From: Tetragonia tetragonoides
Taxonomy: Eukaryota > Streptophyta > Magnoliopsida > Caryophyllales > Aizoaceae
DNA: 64,000 bases
Reading direction: 5' to 3'
NCBI GenBank assembly: GCA_038025085.1
Contig: CM076144.1
Location: 248,001 to 312,000 of the forward strand
The notes beneath the pieces are model-generated. The model was not told the DNA's origin. It saw nothing but the letters and a program-made list of their open reading frames with translations, and did no database searches. The position numbers and the translations under genes were made by a program. This document shows positions 23,677 to 34,544 of this stretch, piece by piece; within the stretch, counting starts at the first letter, position 1, and every line of letters starts with the position of its first letter.

Positions 23677-24364
23677 GTTGTACACCATCTCTCCAATCTC
23701 AATAGACTACTAGTAAAGTAGTGTGCATGCTCGTGTGATATATGAGATGTTTCAACTCTTTTTTTCTTTAAAAATTTAATGTTTTCTGATTGGTTGCTTT
23801 ACGTTTAAGTTTGTTGTAAAAAAAATGTCATTCATTGGCTTGTGATGCCTCTATAAAAGGTGTTTAGATCCTCTGGAGTTCCCTTCTCTAGAGTTTTTGT
23901 AGAGTTTTTTTTTTTGTATCTATCTTTCTCCTATAACTACCAATTTCCCAAAAGTTACCCCCTCTAATTCAATGGTTTCAAACCCCCCCTCCCTCTAATC
24001 CAATGGTGAGAGAAAGAGGAACTCTAGAGAATTCGTTCCCAAAAGGTGTTTACCCCTAAATGACATTGTTTGTTGCATTATAGTTCTACTTATTACAATT
24101 AGTCATACTTTAAAGTGTGATTTATATTTGATTGAGTGCTTAGAAAACGGTTATTAGTCTTTTATTAACAAATTTGAAAATACTCTGTTATATAGTTCTT
24201 CTACCAAAGCTATAATCATAATAGAGAATGGATCAAAATGAACTAAGTACATCAATTCATTGAAACAAAATCTAGGTGGCTCATGTCCCTTGTCCCAGGA
24301 ACCAGGAACCAGTGAGCGCCAGTCCCATGTCCCAACGCCCATGTCCATGTCGCATAGGTGAAAT

Positions 24365-27170
24365 CGGAGTTCGGGAACCCGCATGACCGTCCCGAGGCAT
24401 CGGAGGTCCTCTACGGTGACGATAGACCCCACATAGAAGTTTGGCCAAAAACGGAAACTAAGCCTTAGGAAGCCGAAAATCAAAGGTTGTTGGTCACGTT
24501 TTTTGGGCTTCCGGTAGGCCCGGAATGAAGTTGTATATTTTTTCACCACATCGCACGGGACACCCTTAGTAAACATAAGAGGCCCCCGGAGTCCGTTATC
24601 GGGTCCCTGATAGGCTTGTAACAACGTTTTTACTGGACACCAATGTAAGGGCCGGAACACCGAATGCATGAGTGATATCAAAGTTCGGTGATTCGGATGG
24701 CCCTCTCAGGGTACCGAGGGTCCTCTAGGGTCATGATAGACCTCCCAGAGAAGTTTGGGCAACGAAAGCAGAAAACGAAGGCTATAATCCACGTTTTTTG
24801 GGCTTCCGGAGGCCCCAAAACGAAGGTGGATATTTTCGCACCTCATCGCACGTAACACCCCTAGGGGACATAGGAGGCCCCATGGGTTGCTTATCTGGTC
24901 CTTGATAGGTTTAGAAGGGCGTTCCACAGGACACTAGTGTAAGAGTCGGAACACCAAAAGAATGGGTGATATCAAAGTTCGGGAGTCCGGATGACCCTCC
25001 TGGGGCACCAAGAGTCCTTTAGGGTCAAGATAGACCCCCCGAAGAAATTTGGGCTAAGATAACACCCGAGCCCCAGGAAGCCGAAAATGAAGGCTAATCC
25101 ACGTTTTTTGGGCTTCCGGGAGACCCCAAAACGAAGATGGATATTTTCGCAGCATATCGCACGGAACCCAATGAGACATGGGAAGCCCCCCGGGGTTGCT
25201 TATCGGGTCCCTGATAGGCTTGTAACAACATTTTTAACTGGACACCAATGTAAGGGTCAGAACATTGAACGCATGGGTGATATCGAAGTACGGGGATTCG
25301 ATGACCCTCTCGGGGTACCCATGGTCCTCTAGGGTCATGATAGACTTCCCAGAGAAATTTGGGCAAAGATGACACCTGGGCCCAGGGAAGCCAAAAATGA
25401 TGGCTATAATCCACGTTTTATGGGCTTCTGGGAGGCCCCAAAATGAAGGTGGATATTTTTGCACCACATCGCACGGAACACCCCTAAGGGACATAGGAGC
25501 CCCCTGGGGTTTCTTATCTGGTCCCTGATAGGTTTGGAAGTGCGTTTTACGGGACACTAGTGTAAGAGTCGGAACACCAAAAGGCATGGGTGATATCGAA
25601 GTTCGGGAGTCCAGGTAACCCTCCCGGGTCACCGAGGATCCTATACGGTCATGATAGACCATCCAGAGAAGTTTGGGCAAAAGTGACACCCGGGCTCCAG
25701 GAAACCCAAAACGAAGACCATAATCCGCGTTTTTTTGGGCTTCGGTGGGCCCCAAAATAAAATATGGATATTTTCGCACCACATCGCACGGAACACCTCT
25801 TGGGGACATGGGAGGCCCCCGAGGTTGCTTATTTGGTCCCGGATAGGTTTGAAGGGCGTTTTACGGGATACTGGTGTTAGAGTCGGAACACCAAAAACAT
25901 GGGTGATATCAAAGTTCGGGAGTCCATATAACCCTCCCGGCGCACTGAGGGTCCTCTACGGTCATGATAGACCCTCCAGAGAAGTTTGGGCAAACATGAC
26001 ACCTGGGCCCAAGGAAGCCGAAAATGAAGGCTAATCCATGTTTTTGGGGCTTTTGGAAGGCCCCAAAACGAAGATGGATATTTTCGTACTATATCGTACG
26101 AAACACCTCTAGGGGACATGGGAGCCCCTCGGGGTTGCTTATCTGGTCCCTATTAGGTTTGGAAAAGCGTTTTACGGGACATTGGTGTAAGAGTCGGAAC
26201 ACCAAAAACATGGCTGATATCGAAGTTTGGGAGTCCAGGTAACCCTCCCGGGTCACCGAGGGTCCTAGGGTCATGATAGACCCCTCGGAAAAGTTTGGGC
26301 AAAGATGACACCCGGGCCCCAGGAATCCGAAAACGAAATCCACGTTTTTTGGGCTTCCGGGAGGCCCCAAAACGAAGTTGCATGTTTTCGCACCATATCG
26401 CACGAAACAACCCTAGGGGACATGGCAGCCCCCCGGGGTTGCTTATTTTGTCTCTGATAGGTTTGGAAGGGCGTTTTACGGGACACTGGTGTAAGAGTCG
26501 GAACACCAAAGGCGTGGGTGATATCGAAGTTCGGGAGTCCAGATAATCTCCTGGGACACCGATGGTCCTCTAGGGTCATGATAGACCCCCCGGAGAAGAT
26601 TGGACAAAGATAACACCCGGGCCCTGGGAAGCCGATAACGAATGCAATAATCCACGTTTTTTGGGCTTCCGGAAGGCCCCAATACGAAGATGGATATTTT
26701 CGCACCATATCGCACGGAACACCCTTAGGGGACATGGGAACCCCCCGGGGTTGCTTATCTGGTCCCTGATAGGTTTGGAAGGGCGTTTTACAGGACACTG
26801 GTGTAAGAGTCGGAACACCAAAGGCATGGGTGATATCGAAATATCGGGGATCCGAATAACCCTCTGGGAGCACCTAGGGCCCTCTACGGTCATAATAGAC
26901 CCCCCTGAGAAGTTTGAACAAAAATAGCACCCGAGCCCTGGGAAGCCGCAAACGAAGGCTATAATAATCAACATTTTTTGAGCTTCTGGGAGGCCCGGGA
27001 ACAAAAGTGGATATTTTCGCGCCACATCGCACGGGACAACCCTAGGGTACATGGGAAGCCCACATGGTAGGTTATTGGGTCCTCCGTCCTTGGTTAGGCT
27101 TGGAATGGCATGTTGTTGGACATCGGAGGCTAATCCATGGTTTTTGGGTTCCGGGCATGGCTCCCCACCA
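24365..27170. repeat. Tandem array of about nine diverged ~310-bp units
   Basis: The landmark CACGTTTTTTGGGCTTCCGG or close variants recurs at 24495, 24790, 25100, 25412, 25726, 26037, 26341, 26653 and 26969, with a partial copy at 27136. Spacings are 295, 310, 312, 314, 311, 304, 312 and 316. Each unit also carries GGTGATATCGAAGTTCGGG, GTCATGATAGACC, GAGAAGTTTGGGCAAA and CGCACCACATCGCACGG. The unit is markedly more GC-rich than the flanks. Long open frames occur on both strands, but spacing is usually not a multiple of three, so frames are not maintained and I treat it as non-coding satellite-like DNA. No TIR, LTR or target duplication seen. Confidence 0.92.
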
Positions 27171-29438
27171 CCTCGTGCCTATTAGCAATCGCACAGAGAA
27201 ATAAGAAGAACCTTACCAACGTGGGGATTTGTTGTGCACGATGCCTGAAAGATGGCGGACGACGGCGATGAGATCCAGATACGAACGTTGAAAATATGAG
27301 AAGGTTGGAGATGAATTGATGGTGTGTGTGGTTCCATACTTCCATCCTCTATTCATGAGAAAGGAATAAGCTTTTTTATTTTTTTTTTTGTTGGCTCATC
27401 AATATGAGAGAGAAATTAGCTAATATTTAATTTCTTAGATTTGTAACGTTTGACAACTTGTGAGAATGAAAGAAAGGGGAATAGGGGATGGAGTCATTAA
27501 ACTCCATTATGTTTTTTTGTAACATCTGATTGTTGCTACTTTATTTATTTATTTTTTTTATCTTTTTATTTTACTGGTCACGAGTCAAATAACAGTATGA
27601 CACGTTATAAGTAAATTGACACTTCATTCGGTAATTTGAAAAGTGTGACGAGCTCTGATTTAATCATTGCGTTTTAATCTAATTATATAGATTAGTGTTA
27701 TGAAATTAACAAAAAATAGTCAGAGTAATTCGAAGAAGCAAATAAAAGTAGTAGTAATGGGAAGTCAAGGGATCCACAACTTCAAACTACGTGGCCCGCT
27801 CATAACTCTTTTGTAGTATTGCAGATTTGCAACTCTACCTACCTCCTTAGTCCTTCCCTCTCCCTCCCACAATCATCATCATGTGGTCGACCGACGACTA
27901 TGGACTATGGACTATGGACTATGGAGTATGATGTTAGGACCAACTTTTGTAAATCAACATTAATTGTCATAATCATATCATACAACAACAACATCACCTA
28001 GACGTACACCTAGCATATTCCGGCCGAGTGTGAGATTTGGGGAAATTTAGATATATACAAATTTTATCTATAATTAATTGTTTCACAACTATCATTAAAT
28101 AATCTAACACAAATTATAAATCATATATTAAATGGTGTGAAATAGAGACTTTATTTTCTTTTATTTTGTTTACTACTTTTTTTTTTTTTTTTTACTACTT
28201 CTCTTTTTTTTTTTTTTTTCCACTCGTCTGTATACTACTACTTATCTAATGATTTCATTTTGGCTCCTTTTTTTGGTTCTTTTTAGAAAATTGGCTATTT
28301 CTTTGGGTTAAATAGTGCATAACATATTTTTTAAATATATTTATCTTCTATCCGATTATATAATGTGACACCAATACACTATCTGATTAAATGTGCCCCT
28401 AAAGAAAAAGAAATACCATATACACAATGATGCGTGCTAATATTAAATCTTTTATGTTGGTGGTATTCGGTCATAATTGGTGTCCCATTTTGTTTTTCTT
28501 TCTCATATTTGATTTTCGAACTTATGTTCCTATAAACAATACTCAGGAGTCATGGTTTGAATTGTTGTCCATGCATATTTTTTCCAGATTTTTGGGCACT
28601 GTATTAGTACATACTGTAGTTGGTTTCTTGTCCACGCTCTTTTAGAAGGGAAAAAAGTCTTCATTGTGATTTTATTATTTTAACATGAATCCTATATTGT
28701 CAACTCAGATTTGTATAGTGTTAAGTAGTCAAAATTTCTGAACTTTGACGTCACAAAACATATGGAAACATTTTAGTGAGACAAATAGAGTAATATTTGA
28801 AACCAATAAGTAATGATATATTAGTCTAATGATTAAGATCAGATCAAAGTGTTGGGTATGTTAGGTCATATATTTAAATCCTCCTTCCCGTATATATGAA
28901 TATATACTTGGCTTTGTGGAGACCGTCTTTGAGATCCAATCAATAATTGATTGGTTTAGTTTTCTTCAATTCAATAAATTCTTTTTAGAGCTAATTTGGT
29001 AGCTAGAGAGGAAATGAGATGAAGATAAAAGAAGGGAAAAAAAATCTATCAACTTTTTCATGTTTGGTTTTAAAAACAAAGAAGGAAGTGACGCGAGAAG
29101 GAAAATTAAATGATAGGAAAGGTTGTCTATGAAATTCTTCATTCATTTACTCCCAAACTGGCGGAGTTTGGACGGAGAGTGAGTTCAAATTGTCATTCAT
29201 TTCCTTTCTTTCCAAATCACATTAACCAAACAACGAAAAATGTTATTTTCCTTTCAATTGCTTGTTATACCACCAAACGTAAAAAAAACATATTTATATA
29301 TTTTCCTTTCTCTGTCCTTTCCCTTCATTTCTATTCCTTCCTAATCTTCTTAATATAACCAAACAGACTGGAATTTCAGGTGTGAAGAACGAAATTTTAA
29401 TCTCTTCCTATTAATAATGCAATAAGTCTTGTATGATA
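27171..29438. other. AT-rich intergenic DNA
   Basis: No gene seen. Contains four near-copies of GACTATG (about 27894-27928), two long T runs (28170-28220) and a possible SINE-like sequence near 28825-28975 (see findings). Confidence 0.5.
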
Positions 29439-29693
29439 CTCCCTCTGTCCCAAGTTTATCTTTACATTGGACTTTTTAAGGTCAAAGTTCACGAACTTTG
29501 ACCACTTATTTGTGAAAAGTTACTAAGTTTTACAATGTGAAAATAGTATCGCTAGATTCATTGTAAATAGTATTTTCAAAATATCATCTTATTATAAGTT
29601 TTAGAATTATGAAATCATAAATATTCATGGTCAAAGTAGTGTCTTAGAGACCGTGAAAAGTCCAATGTAAAGATTAATTTGGGACGGAGGGAG
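29439..29693. mobile_element. Stowaway-type MITE
   Basis: 255 bp. The left end CTCCCTCTGTCCCAAGTTTA and the right end, reverse-complemented, CTCCCTCCGTCCCAAATTAA form the terminal inverted repeat. Both continue through ATCTTTACATTGGACTTTT. Flanked by TA (29437-29438 and 29694-29695). No coding capacity. Confidence 0.88.
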
Positions 29694-30522
29694 TAATAAA
29701 AAAAATCTTATATCACTCTCTCCTTGCACCTTGTTCCATACGTTGAGGACATTATTGAATACATAGATCAGAGTATAGAGTTTGAGATCCATGACTGCAT
29801 CTCTATTTTCTTCTTGTTGTTCAGATTAAATAGTCAATATTGGAGAGCTTATAATAAAAAAACGAGACGACAACAAAGTCTAAACCGTCAAGTACACAAA
29901 TAATGGCTGATCACGATGCTCATTGAGAGGAGAGAGAGAGAGAGAGAGAGAGCAGTAACAGTAAGTCCAGAAACATTTAATTTTGAAGGTTGCGAATTTT
30001 GACCGCTATTGCGCGCGATGACACTAGTAGGATTTACTTCCTTAATTTATAGTCTAGGACCTTAGATGTGAGCACAATTGAATACTTATTGGATATTATA
30101 CTACTTGAAATTGATATTAGATTTACGGATTTCTAATTATTAAAAGTTAATTTTTTTTAAAATTAATTATTAAAAGTTGAAATTGAAATTGATTTGCTAG
30201 CGGTTTCTATTTTTAAATTGAAATTGAAACTAAGATACACTCTCTAATTCATGGAGCGAGGTCCATGCTAAAATTAGAATTCATAATATTTTTAAAAATC
30301 AATTAATTGTATATTTTGGTAATAAAAAAAAAAAAAAAAACACACCAACACATATTAACTCCCAACATAAACAAACTGAAAACTAAATATTACAATCCAA
30401 ATAATTAACACCGTAAATTAAAATTTTAAAATAATGAATATAGTCATTGATTATTGATATGATAAATAAAATCATTAAATCACTAAATTACAAATACAAT
30501 TTTTCAAATGACTAATATTACT
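29694..30522. other. AT-rich intergenic DNA
   Basis: No gene seen. Holds a (GA)n run at about 29928-29952 and an A run near 30325-30340. Confidence 0.5.
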
Positions 30523-30539
30523 AGAAATTCATCATCCAT

Positions 30540-31196
30540 AAGAAATAGCACAAGCCGTTTTCTTTCTATCTCTTCTCTCTCAAGAACCCTAGTCTCCCTT
30601 TCTCTTTGATTCATCTTGGGGCTACCACAGGCATTTTGCCGGTGGTTAGCCCTTCCGTTGTTGATTTGTTGCTTTGGATCTAGTTTTTTAGTTTGTTTTT
30701 CTTTATGTTTAGTAATAAACTCTCCTTTGGTGAGAGATTGTGGAGTTATCTGCGTTTGTCGGAGGGTCGTCGAATTTCTAGTCTTAGGTTCGGTTTGATG
30801 AATCAAGAAAACATGTTTGATCTACTATGGCAAGAGGATTTGTTCTTCCAAATAGCTGTAGCACGTTTCGTGCTTACTTTCGATCGTAGGGAAAAGGTGG
30901 TGGCCTCCCGTTTACTGTATAGCATATTTTTTGCTATATCAGGGCATTGTCAATTATCGACGAAGCTGATCAAGACGCCGATTTCTAACAGTGATGTTTG
31001 GATTGGTAGTCACTTATCGACGGAGCTGATCAAGACACCGATTTCAAGCAGTGATAGTGGAAATCATATTCATCTTGTTATATTAGATTTATACTTGGTT
31101 ATGTTAGATTTAGATTTGTTTAGAGATATTCACCGTTGTAGATGCCGAATGGCTTTTTAAGAATGAATGAATTCTCTTTCCATCAAAAAAAAAAAA
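30540..31196 (+). mobile_element. Short poly(A)-tailed retroposon with 17-bp target duplication
   Basis: AGAAATTCATCATCCAT occurs perfectly at 30523-30539 and 31197-31213, bracketing 657 bp that ends in CTCTTTCCATC plus 13 A residues. This is the footprint of target-primed retrotransposition by L1-type machinery. The interior is less AT-rich than its flanks, starts with a pyrimidine-rich leader and contains two 60-bp-spaced copies of TTATCGACG(A/G)AGCTGATCAAG. A plus-strand frame of about 155 codons runs to 31160 but I recognise no domain. It could be a non-autonomous LINE derivative or a retroposed transcript. It is not a fragment of the LINE at 9400-18341 as far as I can see. Confidence 0.85.
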
Positions 31197-31213
31197 AGAA
31201 ATTCATCATCCAT

Positions 31214-31649
31214 GCTCAGTATACAAGAATATATAAATTATAAATTGGTGTGTAACTTATTGTGACTAATTTCAAAAGCTTCCTAAACACTCTTAAAAGG
31301 TCAAATTTTTGTATGAACAAGGGTATTTATGTATTGAAAAATTAGCCAGATAAGCGTAGTTATAAACTTATAATAAGTGAATATTCCAATAAAAAAAAAA
31401 GTGAATAAATTTAGGGACATTCCAAAAAACAGAGAGTGACAAACAAATTGGTTTAGATAGGTATGAGCAACATCAATTGGTTGACTTGTTTGAAGTGTAT
31501 TTGTGGATGGACTTAATGGCATATATATATTTGTACGCTGGTAGCTGCAAATGGGCATCCTTGACGGCAACAAACGTTGGTTTTTAGTTTATGAGAATGA
31601 GAATGAGAATGAAAAGAACAGGCAGGTCTGAGTTTAAATTGTCAAGCAC
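31214..31649. other. Intergenic DNA
   Basis: No gene or element recognised apart from a short (GAGAAT)n run near 31590. Confidence 0.4.
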
Positions 31650-31662
31650 AATTGCAATTGGC

Positions 31663-31945
31663 TTCGGAACTCGGGTCCACAATTTTCAGTGGAGTCAAAA
31701 GCTTCTGTACTTTTTGGCTTCGGAATGTATTGGACTAAAGCAAAATGACTCATAAAACTGTCAGTACTTCTTATTTATTGTGAAGTTGCCGATGGTCGTC
31801 GCACTTCGGAACTCGGGTCAAACGGAAACAGCCTCTATGCGAGACTCTCACAGGGGTAAGGCTGCGTACAATCGACCCCCCCTTACCCTGCCTAGACGGG
31901 AGCCTCTTTGAAGACACTGGGATAATGTTGATGTTGATGTTGATG
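31663..31945 (+). mobile_element. SINE (Au-like 3' body) with 13-bp target duplication
   Basis: AATTGCAATTGGC is present at 31650-31662 and 31946-31958, flanking 283 bp. The 3' half holds GGGTAAGGCTGCGTACAAT and TACCCTGCCTAGACGGGAGC, the signature of the widespread plant Au-like SINE body, and the element ends in TTGATG repeats. TTCGGAACTCGGGTC occurs both at its 5' end (31663) and internally (31806), so the head may be duplicated. A second, diverged copy lies at 62506-62764 on the other strand. Confidence 0.85.
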
Positions 31946-31958
31946 AATTGCAATTGGC

Positions 31959-33200
31959 CCTATCTACATTGCTTGGCCATACGCCAAGTTGGCCTATGTA
32001 TGCCTTCCATTCAATTGGAAAGAGTGGGATTTGGAAACCCCACACAAAACGAAGATTGTGGTACACATTTTGCTTCCATGACAGCTCCAACACCACCTAC
32101 TACGATGGCTAATATCATTGCTCATTTGCTCTCCTACAAGATCAGAACTTGGTAATCTTAAGTTTTGTCTGACCCGTTATCACCTTTGAACATACGGATG
32201 TACCCCTTCTTGGTATTATACCGCAGTTTCGTTGATACAAAGAATTAGTTTTTCAATAAAAGCTATGTACTTGATTTTTCAAGTCTTGAAACTTGCAACT
32301 TGATTAAAATTTGCACCAAAGGAAATTGCCGTAATTCTTAATAATTTAAATGGGAGAATTAATCAAGCAAGGATGTTGGTTGCATCTTGTTAGGTGAAAA
32401 AGGCGGCTTGCGTTGCAGGAATGTGATTGGTGTTGCTCAATACTGTAGCATTTTATGGCTTCTGTTTTGACGGTCCTAAACAGACTAAGATGGCTATTTT
32501 CTTTCAAATATTAATAAAGACATTTCATTCATTCATGTTAGGAGCTGGAGAATTTGTTTGGATTGATGAATCTCAAATTCTGAATACCAACACGAGGTCC
32601 TTCAGCACATCTTTGCTGATCCTTTGTCCACCTATTCAGAATACACTTTGATTACCAAACTATATATTCTTAGGGAAGCCTCCTTTTGAATTTCTATAGT
32701 TTTGGAACGCCTCACCTTGATGCCGCATCATATGAGTTTTTGTGAAAATAAAATAAAAAGGTTTCAAACTTCATACGAGTATCAACCGGGAACAGTTCCT
32801 TTCTTTCCTAATTTAAATACGTCTTTTGATTAAGCTTAGTGAATTATCAAGAAATTCTTGTTTTTGTTGTCATAATTGTCCCTTATTCAGCAAGCAAATA
32901 AGTTCTACTGTTGTAGAGTACTGCAGTTCATGAAATCGTCATCCCTGTTCTCATCATACAATATTTGCCGTATTAAAGAGAAAGAAAACATACATTTTCT
33001 CAAAGAAGGGCCATGAATTGACTAACCATCCATGACTATTTTGGAGCACAGCCCTAGGGAAAAAAAGTTGAAAATTTTTATAATAATAATAATAAAAAAG
33101 CAAAAGAAAAAGAGAAACGAAGAAGAAGAGAGAAGCAAGAGCTTTTCCACTGCTTGTCTGCTTGATAGGACAACGTGATTCAACTGCAAAATATATGGGT
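31959..33200. other. Intergenic DNA downstream of the FAS1 gene
   Basis: No gene seen. The part next to 33200 is expected to be the FAS1 gene 3' untranslated region (minus strand). Confidence 0.4.
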
Positions 33201-33926
33201 TCATAGATAGCAGCAGAGTATCAACAATGGAACCCATTGTGACAAATAGTTCAGCAAACTCCCACTATAAGCCGAGCGAGAAGACCCAGAATTCCGTGGG
33301 GTGGGATCAGATCCAGCTGGTTGTGGAGCAGCAGCAGGAGCCAAATCAAAACTGCCACTGTTAGGTGGAGGTGGTAGGGATGGAGGACCTGCCATTGTCA
33401 TGGGAGGAGGGCAGGAAGCTGGCACTGTAACTGTTTTGTTCATGTCTAGTAAAACCCCATCTATGCCATGACACCTAATTGATGACCCAGCTGTACAAAT
33501 ATTGGGGCTGAGAAGTTTAACATTGTTAAAGAAGAAGCTCCTCCTCCCACTGTTGGACACTTTAAGCATAAACTTGGGTTCTGAGGATGGGATCATAGAG
33601 CCTGTAGGAAAGTGCTTCAGGTATTCGAACCCCAGAGGGGTTGGGATCGAGTGGTGGAGGAGGAAGTCAAGCACGTCGTTGTTTTGGAATACGGCCTTCG
33701 CTAGCCTACGGTTATTGGGCATCAAGAAGGTGATGTTGCTTGGGATTTTGTCTGCTGGAACCATATTCAGGAGCATGACGAACGCAAAGTAGTTTGCTCT
33801 CTGCATCTCTTCAATGGCAGTATGGAGGGGCTGGTCTGTCAAAGAGGTGTCTTTAGAGGTGGCTGATGGTATCACTGCCATGATTAGAAATGAGAGGGCA
33901 GTGGAAATAGCCATATTGGTAGCCAT
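33201..33926 (-). CDS. GPI-anchored fasciclin (FAS1) domain protein
   Basis: Intronless 241-residue cell-surface protein. A signal peptide (about residues 1-24) is followed by one FAS1 domain (about 30-165) with the ITFLMPNNRRLA block in the place of the usual TVFAPTD box and an FLLHHSIP segment matching the second FAS1 box. Then come a Pro/Ser/Ala-rich stretch (about 168-220) with AP repeats suited to arabinogalactan glycosylation, and a C-terminal hydrophobic tail ending PLLILCCYL after small residues, typical of a GPI-anchor signal. Single-FAS1 proteins of this type act in cell-wall adhesion and remodelling. It lies 0.6 kb downstream of CSLD on the same strand. A second in-frame Met at residue 5 is an alternative start. 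Closer naming is not possible. Confidence 0.87.
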   Translation of the reverse strand: MATNMAISTALSFLIMAVIPSATSKDTSLTDQPLHTAIEEMQRANYFAFVMLLNMVPADKIPSNITFLMPNNRRLAKAVFQNNDVLDFLLHHSIPTPLGFEYLKHFPTGSMIPSSEPKFMLKVSNSGRRSFFFNNVKLLSPNICTAGSSIRCHGIDGVLLDMNKTVTVPASCPPPMTMAGPPSLPPPPNSGSFDLAPAAAPQPAGSDPTPRNSGSSRSAYSGSLLNYLSQWVPLLILCCYL

Positions 33927-34544
33927 AGAGATGGATGGATATTCAAGCTTTGTGCTTGTACAGAGTGTTTCTTATCCAAGGAAGAGTGTTTAAAGTGGGA
34001 TACTTGGTTTTAGTAAAAGGGGAATGAAATTAATTAGCTTCATGCAACTGGGCTGGCTCAACAACTAAAACTCACAGTTTCTGCATGGTTAGGAGTTTAC
34101 TAATTACATGTAACTTCCATCAGTTTTTAAGTCTCAAATTGATATTTGCCATTGTCTTGAGTTGCAGTTACTGGATGGTTAGACAACTTTGTGCCTAACT
34201 CTGTTTATCTGGTTGATCAGATTAATTTAATTGACATATAAAGCTACAGTAATCCACCTGACAAGTGACTGATACTAACTTAACTTGCACAACAGAATTT
34301 CATTACCATTTAGGAGTGATTTCCAAAGGTACCACTTACCACTACTATGCAATTAAAGCAATCTTAACAAATGTTTCACGGAATCATACAAAAATGAACG
34401 AATATGGGGACAATACACTACAAGTTTCTCCTGTTTGAGGCTGTTGGCATACTTTACTAATAACATTGCCCAGTGAAAGACTGGTTGAGCAGTTAACAAA
34501 GAATTTGCAAGAAGATGAACTTATCTTGACTCAAACTTTACCTT
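33927..34544. other. Spacer between FAS1 gene and CSLD
   Basis: FAS1 promoter plus CSLD 3' flank, both on the minus strand. Nothing else seen. Confidence 0.45.

Larger units (their letters stand above)
22991..24364. other. 4CL promoter and intergenic DNA
   Basis: Upstream region of 4CL with the AC-type site, a triplicated ACTTGTG block near 23215-23240 and an (AAAAT)n run. No gene seen. Confidence 0.5.

Noticed and set aside
23860..24060. MITE suggested by CTCTAGAGTT / AACTCTAGAG motifs
   Set aside because: The inverted match is short and internal, with no consistent terminal repeat or target duplication.
25234..26873. Several open frames of 100-200 codons on both strands as protein genes
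   Set aside because: They fall wholly in the ~310-bp tandem array, overlap on both strands, change frame from unit to unit and resemble no family. They are a by-product of a GC-rich, stop-poor repeat.
30693..31160. 155-codon frame as a host gene
   Set aside because: It sits wholly inside the retroposon bounded by 17-bp target copies, includes a tandem duplication and shows no domain; treated as part of the element.
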